Below are positions 7,602-15,849 of a stretch of 64,000 nt of DNA, piece by piece. Every line of letters starts with the position of its first letter. Positions within the stretch are counted from its first letter, which is position 1. The notes under the pieces were generated by a model, which saw nothing but the letters and a program-made list of their open reading frames with translations, had not been told where the DNA came from and made no database searches. This DNA comes from Kocuria rosea (GTDB lineage: Bacteria > Actinomycetota > Actinomycetes > Actinomycetales > Micrococcaceae): positions 124,001-188,000 of the forward strand of contig NZ_JAMBOG010000003.1 of assembly GCF_023715525.1 (NCBI RefSeq), in the 5' to 3' direction. The position numbers and the translations under genes were made by a program.

Positions 7602-8896
7602 GCGGTCTCCTGGGGGATGCCGAAGGTCTGGAAGGCGATGGCGGGCTCGATCGGGTAGACCTCCCGTCCCATGACGGCCCGGAGGATGACGCTGTTGCGG
7701 TAGGCGCCCATGCCGAGGTCGGGCGCGGTCAGCCCGTGGGTGTGCACCTCGGCGTTCTGCACCCAGATCCGGGAGCGCTCGTGGTCGACCGCGTAGTCGC
7801 GCGAGACGTCGTAGCGGCCGGAGGCGTCGCGGGCGATGCGGTCGAGCACGGGATCGAGGAAGGCGGGGATCTCGGCGCGGTAGCCGGTGGCCAGGACCAC
7901 GGCGCCGGTGGTGTGCCGCCAGGGGCGCTCCAGCTCGTCGTCGTGCAGCTCGAGCGCGAACTCCCGCCCGTCCCAGCGGGCACCGGTGAGGGTCGTGTTC
8001 GTGGTGAGCAGCCCCGCGGGGTGCCCGTGCACGGCGCGGCGGTAGAGCAGCTCGTGGATCTCGTCCACCAGCGTCGAGCTGATGCCCTTGTAGAGCGTTG
8101 CGTGCTCGCGGTTGAGCCGCTCCCGCCGGGGCAGGTCGAGGCCGTGGAAGTGGTCGACGTACTCGGGCGAGGTCATCTCGAGGGTGAGCTTCGTGTACTC
8201 CATGGGGAAGAACCGGGGGGAGCGGGTGATCCAGTCGACCCGGGGCCCGTCCCTCCCGGAGCGCTCGAGCAGGTCGCGGTAGACCTCCGCGGCGGACTGG
8301 CCGCTGCCCACCACCGTGACGCTCTGCCGGGCCAGCAGCTCGTCGCGCCGGGGCAGGTAGTCGCCGGCGTGCAGGACGGGCCCGGCGGCGAGGTCCACGC
8401 ACGCGGGCGGCGCGGGCACCGTGCCGACGCCCAGGACCAGGCGGCGGGTCCGCCACTGCTCCGTCCCGGCGGCGGTCTCGGCGGTGACCACGTAGGCGTC
8501 CGCGGCGGGGTCGTGCTCGACGGCGACGACCTCCCGGCCCCAGCGCAGGCTGCGGAGCTGCTCGCTCGCCCACCGGCAGTAGGCGCTGTACTCGGCCCGG
8601 AGGGGATTGAAGTCCTCCCGGATGTAGAACGGGTACAGCCGGCCGGTGTGCTTGAGGTAGTTCAGGAACGAGTAGGGGGACGTGGGGTCGGCCATGGTGA
8701 CGAGGTCGGCGAGGAACGGCACCTGGATCGTGGCGTCCTCGAGCATCAGCCCGGGGTGCCAGGCGAAGCCGTCCCGGGCGTCGAGGAACACGGCGTCGAG
8801 GTCCTCGAGCGGGTCGGCGAGGCAGGCCAGCCCGAGGTTGAAGGGGCCGATCCCGATGCCCAGCAGGTCGTGCACGGCTCCGGTCGCGGGGGCCAT
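7598..8896 (-). CDS. Lysine/ornithine N-monooxygenase (siderophore hydroxylase)
   Basis: A 432-residue flavin-dependent N-hydroxylating monooxygenase of the IucD/SidA/PvdA/DesB family. It hydroxylates the terminal amine of a lysine, ornithine or diamine using FAD, NADPH and oxygen. The FAD motif lies at the N-terminus (LLGIGIGPFNLGLA) and is followed by FLDARDGFAWHPGLMLEDATIQVPFL. The NADPH motif is VTVVGSGQSAAEVY, and the C-terminal ATGYRAEIPAFL completes the fold. Length is normal for the family. The ATG at 8896 overlaps the decarboxylase stop by one base, and its own stop overlaps the synthetase start, so the three genes form one coupled operon. With a decarboxylase upstream, the natural substrate is probably the diamine (cadaverine or putrescine). 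Confidence 0.92.
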   Translation of the reverse strand: MAPATGAVHDLLGIGIGPFNLGLACLADPLEDLDAVFLDARDGFAWHPGLMLEDATIQVPFLADLVTMADPTSPYSFLNYLKHTGRLYPFYIREDFNPLRAEYSAYCRWASEQLRSLRWGREVVAVEHDPAADAYVVTAETAAGTEQWRTRRLVLGVGTVPAPPACVDLAAGPVLHAGDYLPRRDELLARQSVTVVGSGQSAAEVYRDLLERSGRDGPRVDWITRSPRFFPMEYTKLTLEMTSPEYVDHFHGLDLPRRERLNREHATLYKGISSTLVDEIHELLYRRAVHGHPAGLLTTNTTLTGARWDGREFALELHDDELERPWRHTTGAVVLATGYRAEIPAFLDPVLDRIARDASGRYDVSRDYAVDHERSRIWVQNAEVHTHGLTAPDLGMGAYRNSVILRAVMGREVYPIEPAIAFQTFGIPQETA

Positions 8897-10365
8897 CAGC
8901 GGCTCCCCGCCGCGGCCTCGAGGGTCCGGGGGGCCGCGTCGCGCGCGGCGGCCCGGATCAGCTCGAGCACCCGCTCCACGTCGGCCGCCGTGGTCCCCGG
9001 GTTCAGGAACGTGAACTTCAGGCACCGGCGCCCGTCGAGCACGGTCGAGGCGACCAGGGCGCGGCCGGAGTCGAAGAGCGCGGTCCGGACCACCTCGACG
9101 ATCCGGTCGGCCTCGTCGTCGCCGGTGCCCGGGGGCCGGTGCCGGAACAGGACGGTGGAGAGCACGGGCTCGGCCACGAGCTCCATGTCGGGGGCCTCGT
9201 CGACGATCCGCCCCGCCTCCCCGGCGAGGTCCAGCACCCGGTCGAGGGCGCGCCCGATCTCCTCGGCGCCGACGGTGCGCAGGGTCATCCACAGCTTCAG
9301 GGCGTCGAAGCGGCGGGTGGTCTGCAGGGACTTGTCCACGAGGTTGGGGCGCACCGCGTGGCGGGGGTTGAGGTACTCGGCGCTCCAGGTGGAGAAGCGC
9401 AGGTTGCGCCCCTCCCGCAGCAGCAGGGCGGAGGCGGCCACCGGCTGGAACCAGGACTTGTGGAAGTCCACGGTCACGGAGTCGGCCCGCTCGATGCCCG
9501 CCAGCAGGTGCCGGCGCGTCGGGGAGACCAGCAGGCCCCCGCCGTAGGCGGCGTCGACGTGCAGCCAGGTCCCGTGCTGGCGGCACACCTGCGCGACCTC
9601 GGGCAGGGGGTCGATCACGCCGAGGTCCGTGGTGCCGGCCGTGGCGACGACGGCCGCGACCTCGTCGCCGGCCGCGGCGAGCTCGTGCAGGGCCCGCTCG
9701 AGGGCCACGACGTCCAGCCCGCCGCCGCGGCCGGCCGGCACGGTGACCACCGCGTCGGCGGGCAGGCCCAGCAGGTGCGCGGCCTTCGCCACGCTGAAGT
9801 GCGCGTGCTCGCCGGCGACGACGCGCAGGCGGGCCAGCCGCTCCTGGCGGGAGCCCGCGCGGGGGTGCGACAGCCGCTCCTCGCGGGCCGTGAACAGGGC
9901 CTGCAGGTTGGACTGGGTGCCGCCGGAGGTGAAGACCCCGTCCGGCTCCCCCGCCGGGAGGAACCCGATCCGCTCCGCCGTCCAGTCCACGAGCCGCTGC
10001 TCCACCAGGGTCGCGGTGGTGCTCTGGTCCCACGTCTCGACGGCGGTGTTCACGGCGGCCGTGAGGGCCTCGGCGGCCACCGCCGGGATCGCCACCGGGC
10101 AGTTGAGGTGGGCCATGTAGCCGGGGTCGTGGAAGTGCACGGCGTGGTCCAGGTAGAGCCGGCGCGTCTCGTCCACGACGGCGTCGAGGTCCCCGAGCGG
10201 GCGGTCGAGGTCGACGGCCGCGACCAGGCCCTCGAGCTGCTCCGGGGTCGCCGCCGAGCGGGGGGCCCGGGTGCCGGCGAGGTGGACGGCCACGGTGTCG
10301 ACGGCGGTGTGCAGGGCGCGGGCGTACTGCGCCGGGGTGTCGCGGGTGAACAGGAAGTCGCTCAT
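8896..10365 (-). CDS. PLP-dependent decarboxylase (DesA-like) for siderophore diamine
   Basis: A 489-residue group II pyridoxal-phosphate decarboxylase of the lysine/diaminobutyrate decarboxylase type. Visible family blocks are FTSGGTQSNLQAL (cofactor phosphate), VVATAGTTDLGVIDPL, WLHVDAAYGGG (the PLP-nitrogen Asp) and VTVDFHKSWFQP, with the Schiff-base Lys at about residue 303. As the first gene of the siderophore operon it is expected to supply cadaverine (from lysine) or another diamine to the N-hydroxylase, as DesA does in desferrioxamine synthesis. Substrate choice between lysine, ornithine and diaminobutyrate cannot be settled by eye. The leader upstream carries an iron box 37 bases from the start codon. 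Confidence 0.88.
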   Translation of the reverse strand: MSDFLFTRDTPAQYARALHTAVDTVAVHLAGTRAPRSAATPEQLEGLVAAVDLDRPLGDLDAVVDETRRLYLDHAVHFHDPGYMAHLNCPVAIPAVAAEALTAAVNTAVETWDQSTTATLVEQRLVDWTAERIGFLPAGEPDGVFTSGGTQSNLQALFTAREERLSHPRAGSRQERLARLRVVAGEHAHFSVAKAAHLLGLPADAVVTVPAGRGGGLDVVALERALHELAAAGDEVAAVVATAGTTDLGVIDPLPEVAQVCRQHGTWLHVDAAYGGGLLVSPTRRHLLAGIERADSVTVDFHKSWFQPVAASALLLREGRNLRFSTWSAEYLNPRHAVRPNLVDKSLQTTRRFDALKLWMTLRTVGAEEIGRALDRVLDLAGEAGRIVDEAPDMELVAEPVLSTVLFRHRPPGTGDDEADRIVEVVRTALFDSGRALVASTVLDGRRCLKFTFLNPGTTAADVERVLELIRAAARDAAPRTLEAAAGSR

Positions 10366-10401
10366 GGGCTCCTCGCAGGGGGTCGGTGGGGCTGCCGTTG
10401 C

Positions 10402-10420
10402 TTAGGCAAGCCTTACCTAA
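10402..10420 (-). promoter_or_regulatory. IdeR/DmdR iron box of the biosynthetic operon
   Basis: TTAGGCAAGCCTTACCTAA is a 19-base near-perfect inverted repeat matching the DtxR/IdeR/DmdR consensus (TTAGGTTAGGCTAACCTAA-like). It sits just upstream of the decarboxylase gene, so iron-loaded repressor should shut off siderophore synthesis when iron is sufficient. Confidence 0.88.
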
Positions 10421-10453
10421 CCACATTGCGCCCCGGATTACATCATGCCCGTG

Positions 10454-10483
10454 TTGCGTATTCCTCCGCTCACACCCTAGGGT
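10454..10483 (+). promoter_or_regulatory. Candidate promoter of siderophore uptake operon
   Basis: TTGCGT (10454-10459) and TAGGGT (10478-10483) are separated by 18 bases, giving a plausible -35/-10 pair. The -10 lies inside a perfect 12-base palindrome CACCCTAGGGTG (10473-10484). The predicted transcription start falls just before the iron box at 10500, a standard repressible layout. Inference from spacing only. Confidence 0.45.
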
Positions 10484-10499
10484 GAGGCGTGTCCTCCGG

Positions 10500-10518
10500 T
10501 TAGGCAAGCCTTGCCTGA
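10500..10518 (+). promoter_or_regulatory. IdeR/DmdR iron box of the uptake operon
   Basis: TTAGGCAAGCCTTGCCTGA is a second 19-base iron box, sharing its first 13 bases with the box at 10402. It sits 51 bases before the GTG start of the binding lipoprotein, so uptake and synthesis operons respond to the same iron repressor through separate sites. Confidence 0.85.
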
Positions 10519-10568
10519 CCTGCCGATCCGCACCGACGGCCCCGCCGTTCCGTTCGAAAGGGTGGCCC

Positions 10569-11675
10569 GTGGCCCCTGTCCTCCCCCGCGCTCCGCGCCC
10601 GCTGCTCCCCGCCCCGTCCTCCGCGCCGGTCCGCGCCCGCCGGGCCGCCCTGGTCCCCGTCGTCCTGGTCGCCGGAGCCCTGGCCCTGACGGGGTGCTCC
10701 ACCGGCGCCGCGGGCGGGGAGGCCGCGGAGTCCTCCGCCGCGGGCGGGGCCACCGGGGAGTTCCCCCGCACGGTCCAGCACGTCTACGGCGAGACGACCA
10801 TCGAGGAGGCCCCCGAGCGCGTGGCCACGGTCTCGTGGGTCAACCACGACGTCGCGACCGCCCTCGGCGTGGTGCCGGTCGGGATGCCGAGCACGGACTT
10901 CGGCGCCAACGGGAGCGGCTCGACCGACTGGTTCGACGCCGCCCTGGCGGAGTCCGGGGCGGAGGCCCCGCAGACCTACTCCGAGACGGACGGGATCGAC
11001 TACGAGGCGATCGCCGCCCTGGAGCCGGACGTCATCCTCGGCGCCTACTCCGGGCTGACCCGGGAGGAGTACGACAAGCTCTCCGAGATCGCCCCCGTCG
11101 TCGCCTACCCCGAGGACGCCGTCGCCTACGGCACCTCCTGGCAGGACTCCACCGAGCTCATCGGGGAGGCCCTGGGGCGGGAGGAGAAGGCCCAGGAGGT
11201 GGTCGCGGACGTCGAGCAGCAGATCGAGGACACCGCCGCGCAGCACCCCGAGCTGGAGGGCACCTCCTTCGTCTACGGCACGATCGACCCCGCCGCCGCC
11301 GACCAGATCTACGCGTACACCGAGGTGGACAACCGCCCGAAGCTGCTGGGCGCGCTCGGCATGGTGCACTCGGAGGCCGTCACGAAGGCCGCCGAGGGCA
11401 AGGAGGGCGAGTTCGCCATCACCTGGTCCCCCGAGAAGGCCGACGCGCTGACCTCCGACGTGTTCGTCAGCTGGGCCGCCGACGAGGGCGTGCGCGAGGA
11501 CATCGAGAAGGACCCGCTGCTGAGCCGGATCCCCGCCGTCGCGAACGGCGGCCTGGTGCTGCAGACCGACGCCCAGGAGGTGCTGTCCGTCTCGGCCGCG
11601 TCCCCGCTGAGCATCCCGTGGGCGCTCGAGAACGTGGTCCCGGAGATCGCCGAGGCCGCCCGGGCCGCGAAGTAG
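10569..11675 (+). CDS. Iron-siderophore binding lipoprotein
   Basis: A 368-residue FecB/FhuD-type periplasmic-binding lipoprotein. An arginine-rich N-terminus, a hydrophobic helix and the lipobox LTGC (Cys about residue 37) indicate lipid anchoring outside the membrane. The body shows the family layout ERVATVSWVNHDVATALGVVPVGM, ALEPDVILGAYSGLTREEYDKL and ISWALENVVPEI-like ends (here LSIPWALENVVPEI). The GTG at 10569 is chosen because AAAGGG lies just ahead of it and it places the signal peptide correctly; longer in-frame readings would include the iron box. It is first in the uptake operon and hands ferric siderophore to the FecCD permeases that follow. Confidence 0.92.
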   Translation: MAPVLPRAPRPLLPAPSSAPVRARRAALVPVVLVAGALALTGCSTGAAGGEAAESSAAGGATGEFPRTVQHVYGETTIEEAPERVATVSWVNHDVATALGVVPVGMPSTDFGANGSGSTDWFDAALAESGAEAPQTYSETDGIDYEAIAALEPDVILGAYSGLTREEYDKLSEIAPVVAYPEDAVAYGTSWQDSTELIGEALGREEKAQEVVADVEQQIEDTAAQHPELEGTSFVYGTIDPAAADQIYAYTEVDNRPKLLGALGMVHSEAVTKAAEGKEGEFAITWSPEKADALTSDVFVSWAADEGVREDIEKDPLLSRIPAVANGGLVLQTDAQEVLSVSAASPLSIPWALENVVPEIAEAARAAK

Positions 11676-11688
11676 CACCGGAGCCCCG

Positions 11689-12798
11689 TTGAGCACCACC
11701 GGCACGGCTCCCCGCGCCCCCCTCGCCCCCCGGTCCCCCGGGTCCCCCGGGTCTCCCGGCGCCGCCCCCCGGCGCCGGGGGGCCGCCCTCGCCGTGGCCG
11801 TGGTGCTCCTGGCGGCCTCCGCGGCGGCGTCGCTGTTCTGGGGCGCCCGTCCGGTGGACCCGGCCACGGTCCTCGCCGTGCTCGCCGGGCTGCCCTCGGC
11901 GCTGCTCGACGGCGGCTGGTCGCAGGTCTCCGCCGGGCTGGGCATCGACGCCGCCGTGGTGCACAGCCGCATCCCCCGCACCCTCACCGCCGTCCTGGCC
12001 GGGGCGGCGCTCGCCGTCGCCGGGGCGGGGATGCAGGGCGTCAGCCGCAACCCGCTGGGCGACCCCGGACTGCTGGGGCTCACGGCGGGCGCGGCCGGCG
12101 CGGTGGTACTCGGCATCGGCTGGCTCGGCGCCGCCACGACGTGGCAGTTCGCCCTCCTCGCCCTGGCCGGCTCCGCGGTCGCCGCCGCGCTGGTCTTCGG
12201 CGTGTCCCGGCTCGGCGGCGGCTCCCCCACCCCGGCGGGCCTGGCCCTGTCCGGGGCCGCCGTCAACGCCGGGTGCACGGCGCTGACCTCCTCCGTGGTC
12301 CTGGCGCTGCCGGCCGTGCTGGACCGGTTCCGGTTCTGGAACATCGGCTCGGTGACCCGCGCCGGGCTGGCGGACGTCGCCGTCCTCGCCCCGCTCGTGC
12401 TCCTCGGCGTGCTCCTGGTCCTCGGCGGGGCCTCCGGGCTCAACGCCATGGCCCTGGGCGACGAGCTCGCCCACGGCCTGGGGGTGGACCTGGGCCTGCA
12501 GCGAGGCCTGGTCTTCACCGGCGTCGTCCTGCTCTCCGGCGCGGCCACCGCGCTCGCCGGGCCGATCGCCTTCGTGGGCCTGCTCGTCCCGCACGCCGTG
12601 CGGCGCCTGCTGGGCGGGGACCACCGCTGGATCGTGGTCCTCAGCGCCGTGCTGGGGCCCGTGCTGCTCCTGCTCGCCGACGTCGTGGGCCGGGTGCTCA
12701 CCCCGCCGCAGGAGATCCACGTGGGCGTCACCACCGTGGTGCTGGGCGTGCCGGTGCTGCTCGTGCTGCTGCGCCGGGGCCGGAGCGTGACCCTGTGA
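11689..12798 (+). CDS. Iron-siderophore ABC permease (FecCD family), first subunit
   Basis: A 369-residue FecCD-type permease with about nine to ten membrane helices. Family blocks are SRIPRTLTAVLAGAALAVAGAGMQGVSRNPLGDPGLLGLTAGAA and the late AGPIAFVGLLVPHAVRRLLGGDHR, which contacts the ATPase. The start is a rare TTG at 11689 after an ACCGGAG site, 13 bases beyond the lipoprotein stop. A proline- and serine-rich N-terminal leader of about 35 residues precedes the first helix. It forms a heterodimer with the next permease; the GTGA overlap couples their translation. Confidence 0.9.
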   Translation: MSTTGTAPRAPLAPRSPGSPGSPGAAPRRRGAALAVAVVLLAASAAASLFWGARPVDPATVLAVLAGLPSALLDGGWSQVSAGLGIDAAVVHSRIPRTLTAVLAGAALAVAGAGMQGVSRNPLGDPGLLGLTAGAAGAVVLGIGWLGAATTWQFALLALAGSAVAAALVFGVSRLGGGSPTPAGLALSGAAVNAGCTALTSSVVLALPAVLDRFRFWNIGSVTRAGLADVAVLAPLVLLGVLLVLGGASGLNAMALGDELAHGLGVDLGLQRGLVFTGVVLLSGAATALAGPIAFVGLLVPHAVRRLLGGDHRWIVVLSAVLGPVLLLLADVVGRVLTPPQEIHVGVTTVVLGVPVLLVLLRRGRSVTL

Positions 12799-13883
12799 GC
12801 GCCGTCGCCGCCCGCCCCGCGGGCACGCCCGGACCGGCCGGGGCCCCCGGAGCGGTGGCCGCCGTCCGGGCGGTCCGCCGCGCCCGGGCCCGGCGCACCC
12901 GCCTGGCCCTCGCCCTGCTGGTGCTCGGGCTGCTCGCGGCCCTGGCCGTGCGGGTCCTGCTGGGCCGCTACACCGTGACGGTCCCCGACTTCGTCGCGAT
13001 CCTGGCCGGGGAGCGGATCCCCGGCGCGAGCTTCATCGTGCTCCAGGAGAAGCTGCCCCGGGCCGTGCTCGGCGCGCTCGCCGGGACCGCCCTCGGCTGC
13101 TCCGGTGCCCTGTTCCGCCGGGTGCTGCGCAACCCCCTCGCGAGCCCCGACGTCCTCGGCATCACCTACGGCGCCGCCGCCGGGGCCGTCGCGGGCACGG
13201 CCGTGTGGGGGCTGCGGGGCACCGCCGTGTCGTGGGCCGCCCTGGCCGGGGCGCTGCTGGCCGCGGCGCTGATCGCCCTGGCGTCCGTCCGGCTCCGGGG
13301 CGGCGCCGGGATCGTGGGCGAGCGGTTCCTGCTCGCCGGCATCGGCACGGCCTCCCTCGCCCAGGCGCTCACTGCTGCGCTGCTGGTGCGGCTGTCCCTG
13401 AACTCCGCCCAGGACGCGGCGCTGTGGACGGCCGGATCGCTGGGCGCGGCCGCGTGGGACCGGATCGGGGTGCTCGGCGCGTGCCTGGTCGTGGCGGTGC
13501 CCGCCGCCGTCGTCGTCCACCGGGCCCTGGAGCCGGCGGAGCTCGGTCCCGAGCTCGCCGCCGGCCTCGGCGCGCACCCGGCCCGGACCCGGGCGCTGGC
13601 CCTGGGACTGGGCACGGTGCTGGCCGCGGCCGCCACCGCGGCGACCGGTCCCCTCGCGTTCGTGGCCCTGATGGCCACCCCGATCGCGACCGCCCTCACC
13701 CGCGGGCGCACCTCCGTCGTGGCGTGCGCGCTGGTGGGCGCCGTGGTCGTCGTCGCCGCGGACGCCGTGGGCTCGGACCTGCTCGGGGACGTGCGGCTGC
13801 CCGCCGGGATCGTCACCGGGGCGGTCGGGGCGCCCGTGATGCTGTGGCTGCTCGTGCGGCAGCGGAGAGGAGACTCGGCATGA
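12795..13883 (+). CDS. Iron-siderophore ABC permease (FecCD family), second subunit
   Basis: A 362-residue FecCD permease starting at a GTG that overlaps the previous stop (GTGA). Family motifs are EKLPRAVLGALAGTALGCSGALFRRVLRNPLASPDVLGITYGAA and AATGPLAFVALMATPIATALTRG, the coupling-helix region. About nine membrane helices follow a 40-residue alanine/arginine-rich N-terminus. Its stop overlaps the start of the ATPase gene (ATGA), so stoichiometric synthesis of the transporter is likely. Confidence 0.9.
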   Translation: MSAVAARPAGTPGPAGAPGAVAAVRAVRRARARRTRLALALLVLGLLAALAVRVLLGRYTVTVPDFVAILAGERIPGASFIVLQEKLPRAVLGALAGTALGCSGALFRRVLRNPLASPDVLGITYGAAAGAVAGTAVWGLRGTAVSWAALAGALLAAALIALASVRLRGGAGIVGERFLLAGIGTASLAQALTAALLVRLSLNSAQDAALWTAGSLGAAAWDRIGVLGACLVVAVPAAVVVHRALEPAELGPELAAGLGAHPARTRALALGLGTVLAAAATAATGPLAFVALMATPIATALTRGRTSVVACALVGAVVVVAADAVGSDLLGDVRLPAGIVTGAVGAPVMLWLLVRQRRGDSA

Positions 13884-14737
13884 CCCCCGCCTTCCACCTG
13901 CGGGGCGTGAGCCTCGGCTACGGCTCCCGCCCCGTGGTGCACGAGGTCGACCTCGACATCGCCCACGGCTGCACCACCGTGCTCATCGGCGCCAACGGCT
14001 GCGGCAAGTCCACCCTGCTCAAGGGCCTGTCCCGGCAGCTGCGCCCCTCCGCGGGCGTCCTGGAGGCCGGGGGGCGCGCCGTGCGCGACTGGTCCTCCCG
14101 CGAGTACGCGCGCTCCGTGAGCCTCCTGCCGCAGTCCCCGGTGGTGCCGGAGGGGCTCACGGTCGCGGAGCTCGTCGAGCGCGGCCGGCACCCGCACCGG
14201 AAGTGGTGGGGCGCGCCCTCCCCCGGCGACGACGCCGCGGTGGCCCGGGCCCTGGAGCTCACCGACCTCGCCGCGCTGGCGGGCCGGCCGGTGGAGGAGC
14301 TCTCCGGCGGGCAGCGCCAGCGGGCGTGGATCGCCCTGACCCTCGCCCAGGGCGCGCGCACGATGCTGCTGGACGAGCCCACGTCCTTCCTGGACCTCGC
14401 CCACCAGGTGGACCTGCTCGACATGCTCCACGGCCTGCGGCACCCGGACGGCACCCGCGCTACCGTCGTCGCCGTCCTGCACGAGCTGAACCTGGCCGCG
14501 CGCGTCGCGGACCGGGTCGTGGCGATGGCCGGGGGACGCGTCGTCGCCACCGGCCCGCCCCACGAGGTGCTCACGCCCGAGCTGCTGGCCGCGGTCTTCG
14601 GCCTGCACGCGGACGTCACCCACGACCCCGTGGGCGGGCACCCCGTCGTCCTGCCCCGCGGCCGGGTCCGCGAGGGCTCGTCCCCCGCCGTCCCGCCCCC
14701 GCCCGTCCCGCTGCCCGTTCCCGCCGCCCGACCCTGA
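13880..14737 (+). CDS. Iron-siderophore ABC transporter ATPase
   Basis: A 285-residue FecE/FhuC-type ATPase. Walker A is GANGCGKST, Q-loop SLLPQSP, signature LSGGQRQRAWIA, Walker B TMLLDEPTS, D-loop FLDLAHQ and switch His in AVLHELN; all are intact. It powers import by the two FecCD permeases. The ATG overlaps the upstream stop by four bases. A proline-rich tail of about 25 residues extends beyond the usual C-terminus. Confidence 0.93.
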   Translation: MTPAFHLRGVSLGYGSRPVVHEVDLDIAHGCTTVLIGANGCGKSTLLKGLSRQLRPSAGVLEAGGRAVRDWSSREYARSVSLLPQSPVVPEGLTVAELVERGRHPHRKWWGAPSPGDDAAVARALELTDLAALAGRPVEELSGGQRQRAWIALTLAQGARTMLLDEPTSFLDLAHQVDLLDMLHGLRHPDGTRATVVAVLHELNLAARVADRVVAMAGGRVVATGPPHEVLTPELLAAVFGLHADVTHDPVGGHPVVLPRGRVREGSSPAVPPPPVPLPVPAARP

Positions 14738-14747
14738 GGACTCCGCC

Positions 14748-15797
14748 GTGACCGCTCTCCGAAGCGCCGGGACCACCCCGGCCGCCGACCCCGTCCTGTG
14801 CGTCGAGGCCGCCGTCACCTCCGTGACGCGGCTGTGCCCGTCGTTCCGCCGCATCACCCTCGCCGGCCCCGAGCTGGCCAGCCTCTCCCCCGCCCTGATC
14901 GGGGAGGGCGGCCCGGCCCGGTGCCGCGACGCCTACGTGAAGCTGCTCGTCCCGCCGCCCGGGCGCGCCCCCGAGCGGGCGGACCTGTCCCGCGGCCTGC
15001 GGGAGGGCTGGTTCGCCCGGCCCGCCGAGGAGCGCGGGTGGATGCGCACCTACACCGTCCGCGGCGTGCACCGCACGACCTTCTGCGGAGCGGTGGTGCC
15101 CGAGCTCGTGCTCGACGTCGTGGTGCACGGCGGGCACGGCCAGGACGGACCGGGCAGCCGGTGGGCCCGCACCGTGGCACCCGGCGAGCGCGTGTACCTG
15201 CTGGGCCCGGGCCCGCAGGAGCGGCCGTGGGCGGCGTGGGACCACGGCGGCGCGCGGCGCGTCGTGGCGGTCGGGGACGAGACCGCGGCCCCGGCGCTGA
15301 TGTCGGTCGCGGAGGAGTTCGCGGACCAGGTCGGGGACAGCGCCCCGGCCACCGGCGGGGCGCGCCCCCGGCTCGACGTCGTGCTCGAGGTCCCCCACGC
15401 CGGCGACGTCGAGGTGCACCGGCTGCCCGCCGAGCGGCCCGGCGTGCGCCTGCACGTCCTGCCCCGGGCCGGGCGGGGCCCCGCGGCCGGGCACGGGCAC
15501 CGGGCCGCGGTGCGGCTGGCGGGCCTGCTCGGGCTGCCGGGGACGGCGGTCGACGACGTGCTGGCCGGGCGCCGCCCGGAGCGCGGGCTCCCGGCCCTGG
15601 CCCTCGCCGAGGACCCCACCGAGCCGCGGGCGTGGTCGGTGGCCACGCCGGCGCGCGGTGACGTGCCGTACGTGTTCCTGGCCGGGGAGTCCGGGACGGT
15701 CAAGGCGCTGCGCCGGCTGTGCGTGGACGCCGCCGGGATCCCCAAGGACCACGTGTCGTTCATGGGGTACTGGCGGCAGGGGCAGGCCGAGTCCTGA
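14748..15797 (+). CDS. Siderophore-interacting protein (flavin ferric reductase)
   Basis: A 349-residue SIP-family flavoprotein expected to reduce ferric iron and release it from the imported siderophore in the cytoplasm. The FAD-binding beta barrel includes FRRITLAGPEL and the flavin motif RTYTVRG. The C-terminal NAD(P)H-binding region has LLGPGPQE, VAVGDETAAPALMSV and VFLAGESGTVKALRRL, ending with SFMGYWRQG, a diagnostic SIP C-terminus. The GTG start is 10 bases from the ATPase stop, making it the last gene of the uptake operon. Of the two SIP/FSR classes this is the FAD/NAD(P)H one; no iron-sulfur FhuF-type reductase is seen here. Confidence 0.92.
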   Translation: MTALRSAGTTPAADPVLCVEAAVTSVTRLCPSFRRITLAGPELASLSPALIGEGGPARCRDAYVKLLVPPPGRAPERADLSRGLREGWFARPAEERGWMRTYTVRGVHRTTFCGAVVPELVLDVVVHGGHGQDGPGSRWARTVAPGERVYLLGPGPQERPWAAWDHGGARRVVAVGDETAAPALMSVAEEFADQVGDSAPATGGARPRLDVVLEVPHAGDVEVHRLPAERPGVRLHVLPRAGRGPAAGHGHRAAVRLAGLLGLPGTAVDDVLAGRRPERGLPALALAEDPTEPRAWSVATPARGDVPYVFLAGESGTVKALRRLCVDAAGIPKDHVSFMGYWRQGQAES

Positions 15798-15849
15798 GCC
15801 GGCGCGCCGCTGCGCCGTCCCCGGCCCGCCGCTTGGGAGGATGGTGGGC

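Noticed and set aside
4311-7658. A single 1115-residue rightward protein
   Set aside because: After about position 5190 the translation is antisense to the well-conserved siderophore synthetase and is low-complexity; only the first part is believable.
7598-10771. A giant fusion of decarboxylase-like and hydroxylase sequences in one frame
   Set aside because: Upstream of 8896 this frame is the out-of-frame reading of the decarboxylase gene; the real hydroxylase starts at the ATG at 8896.
15798-15849. GGCGCGCC palindrome in the gap before the ABC ATPase
   Set aside because: Eight-base GC palindromes are expected by chance in DNA of this composition and it does not align with a promoter.
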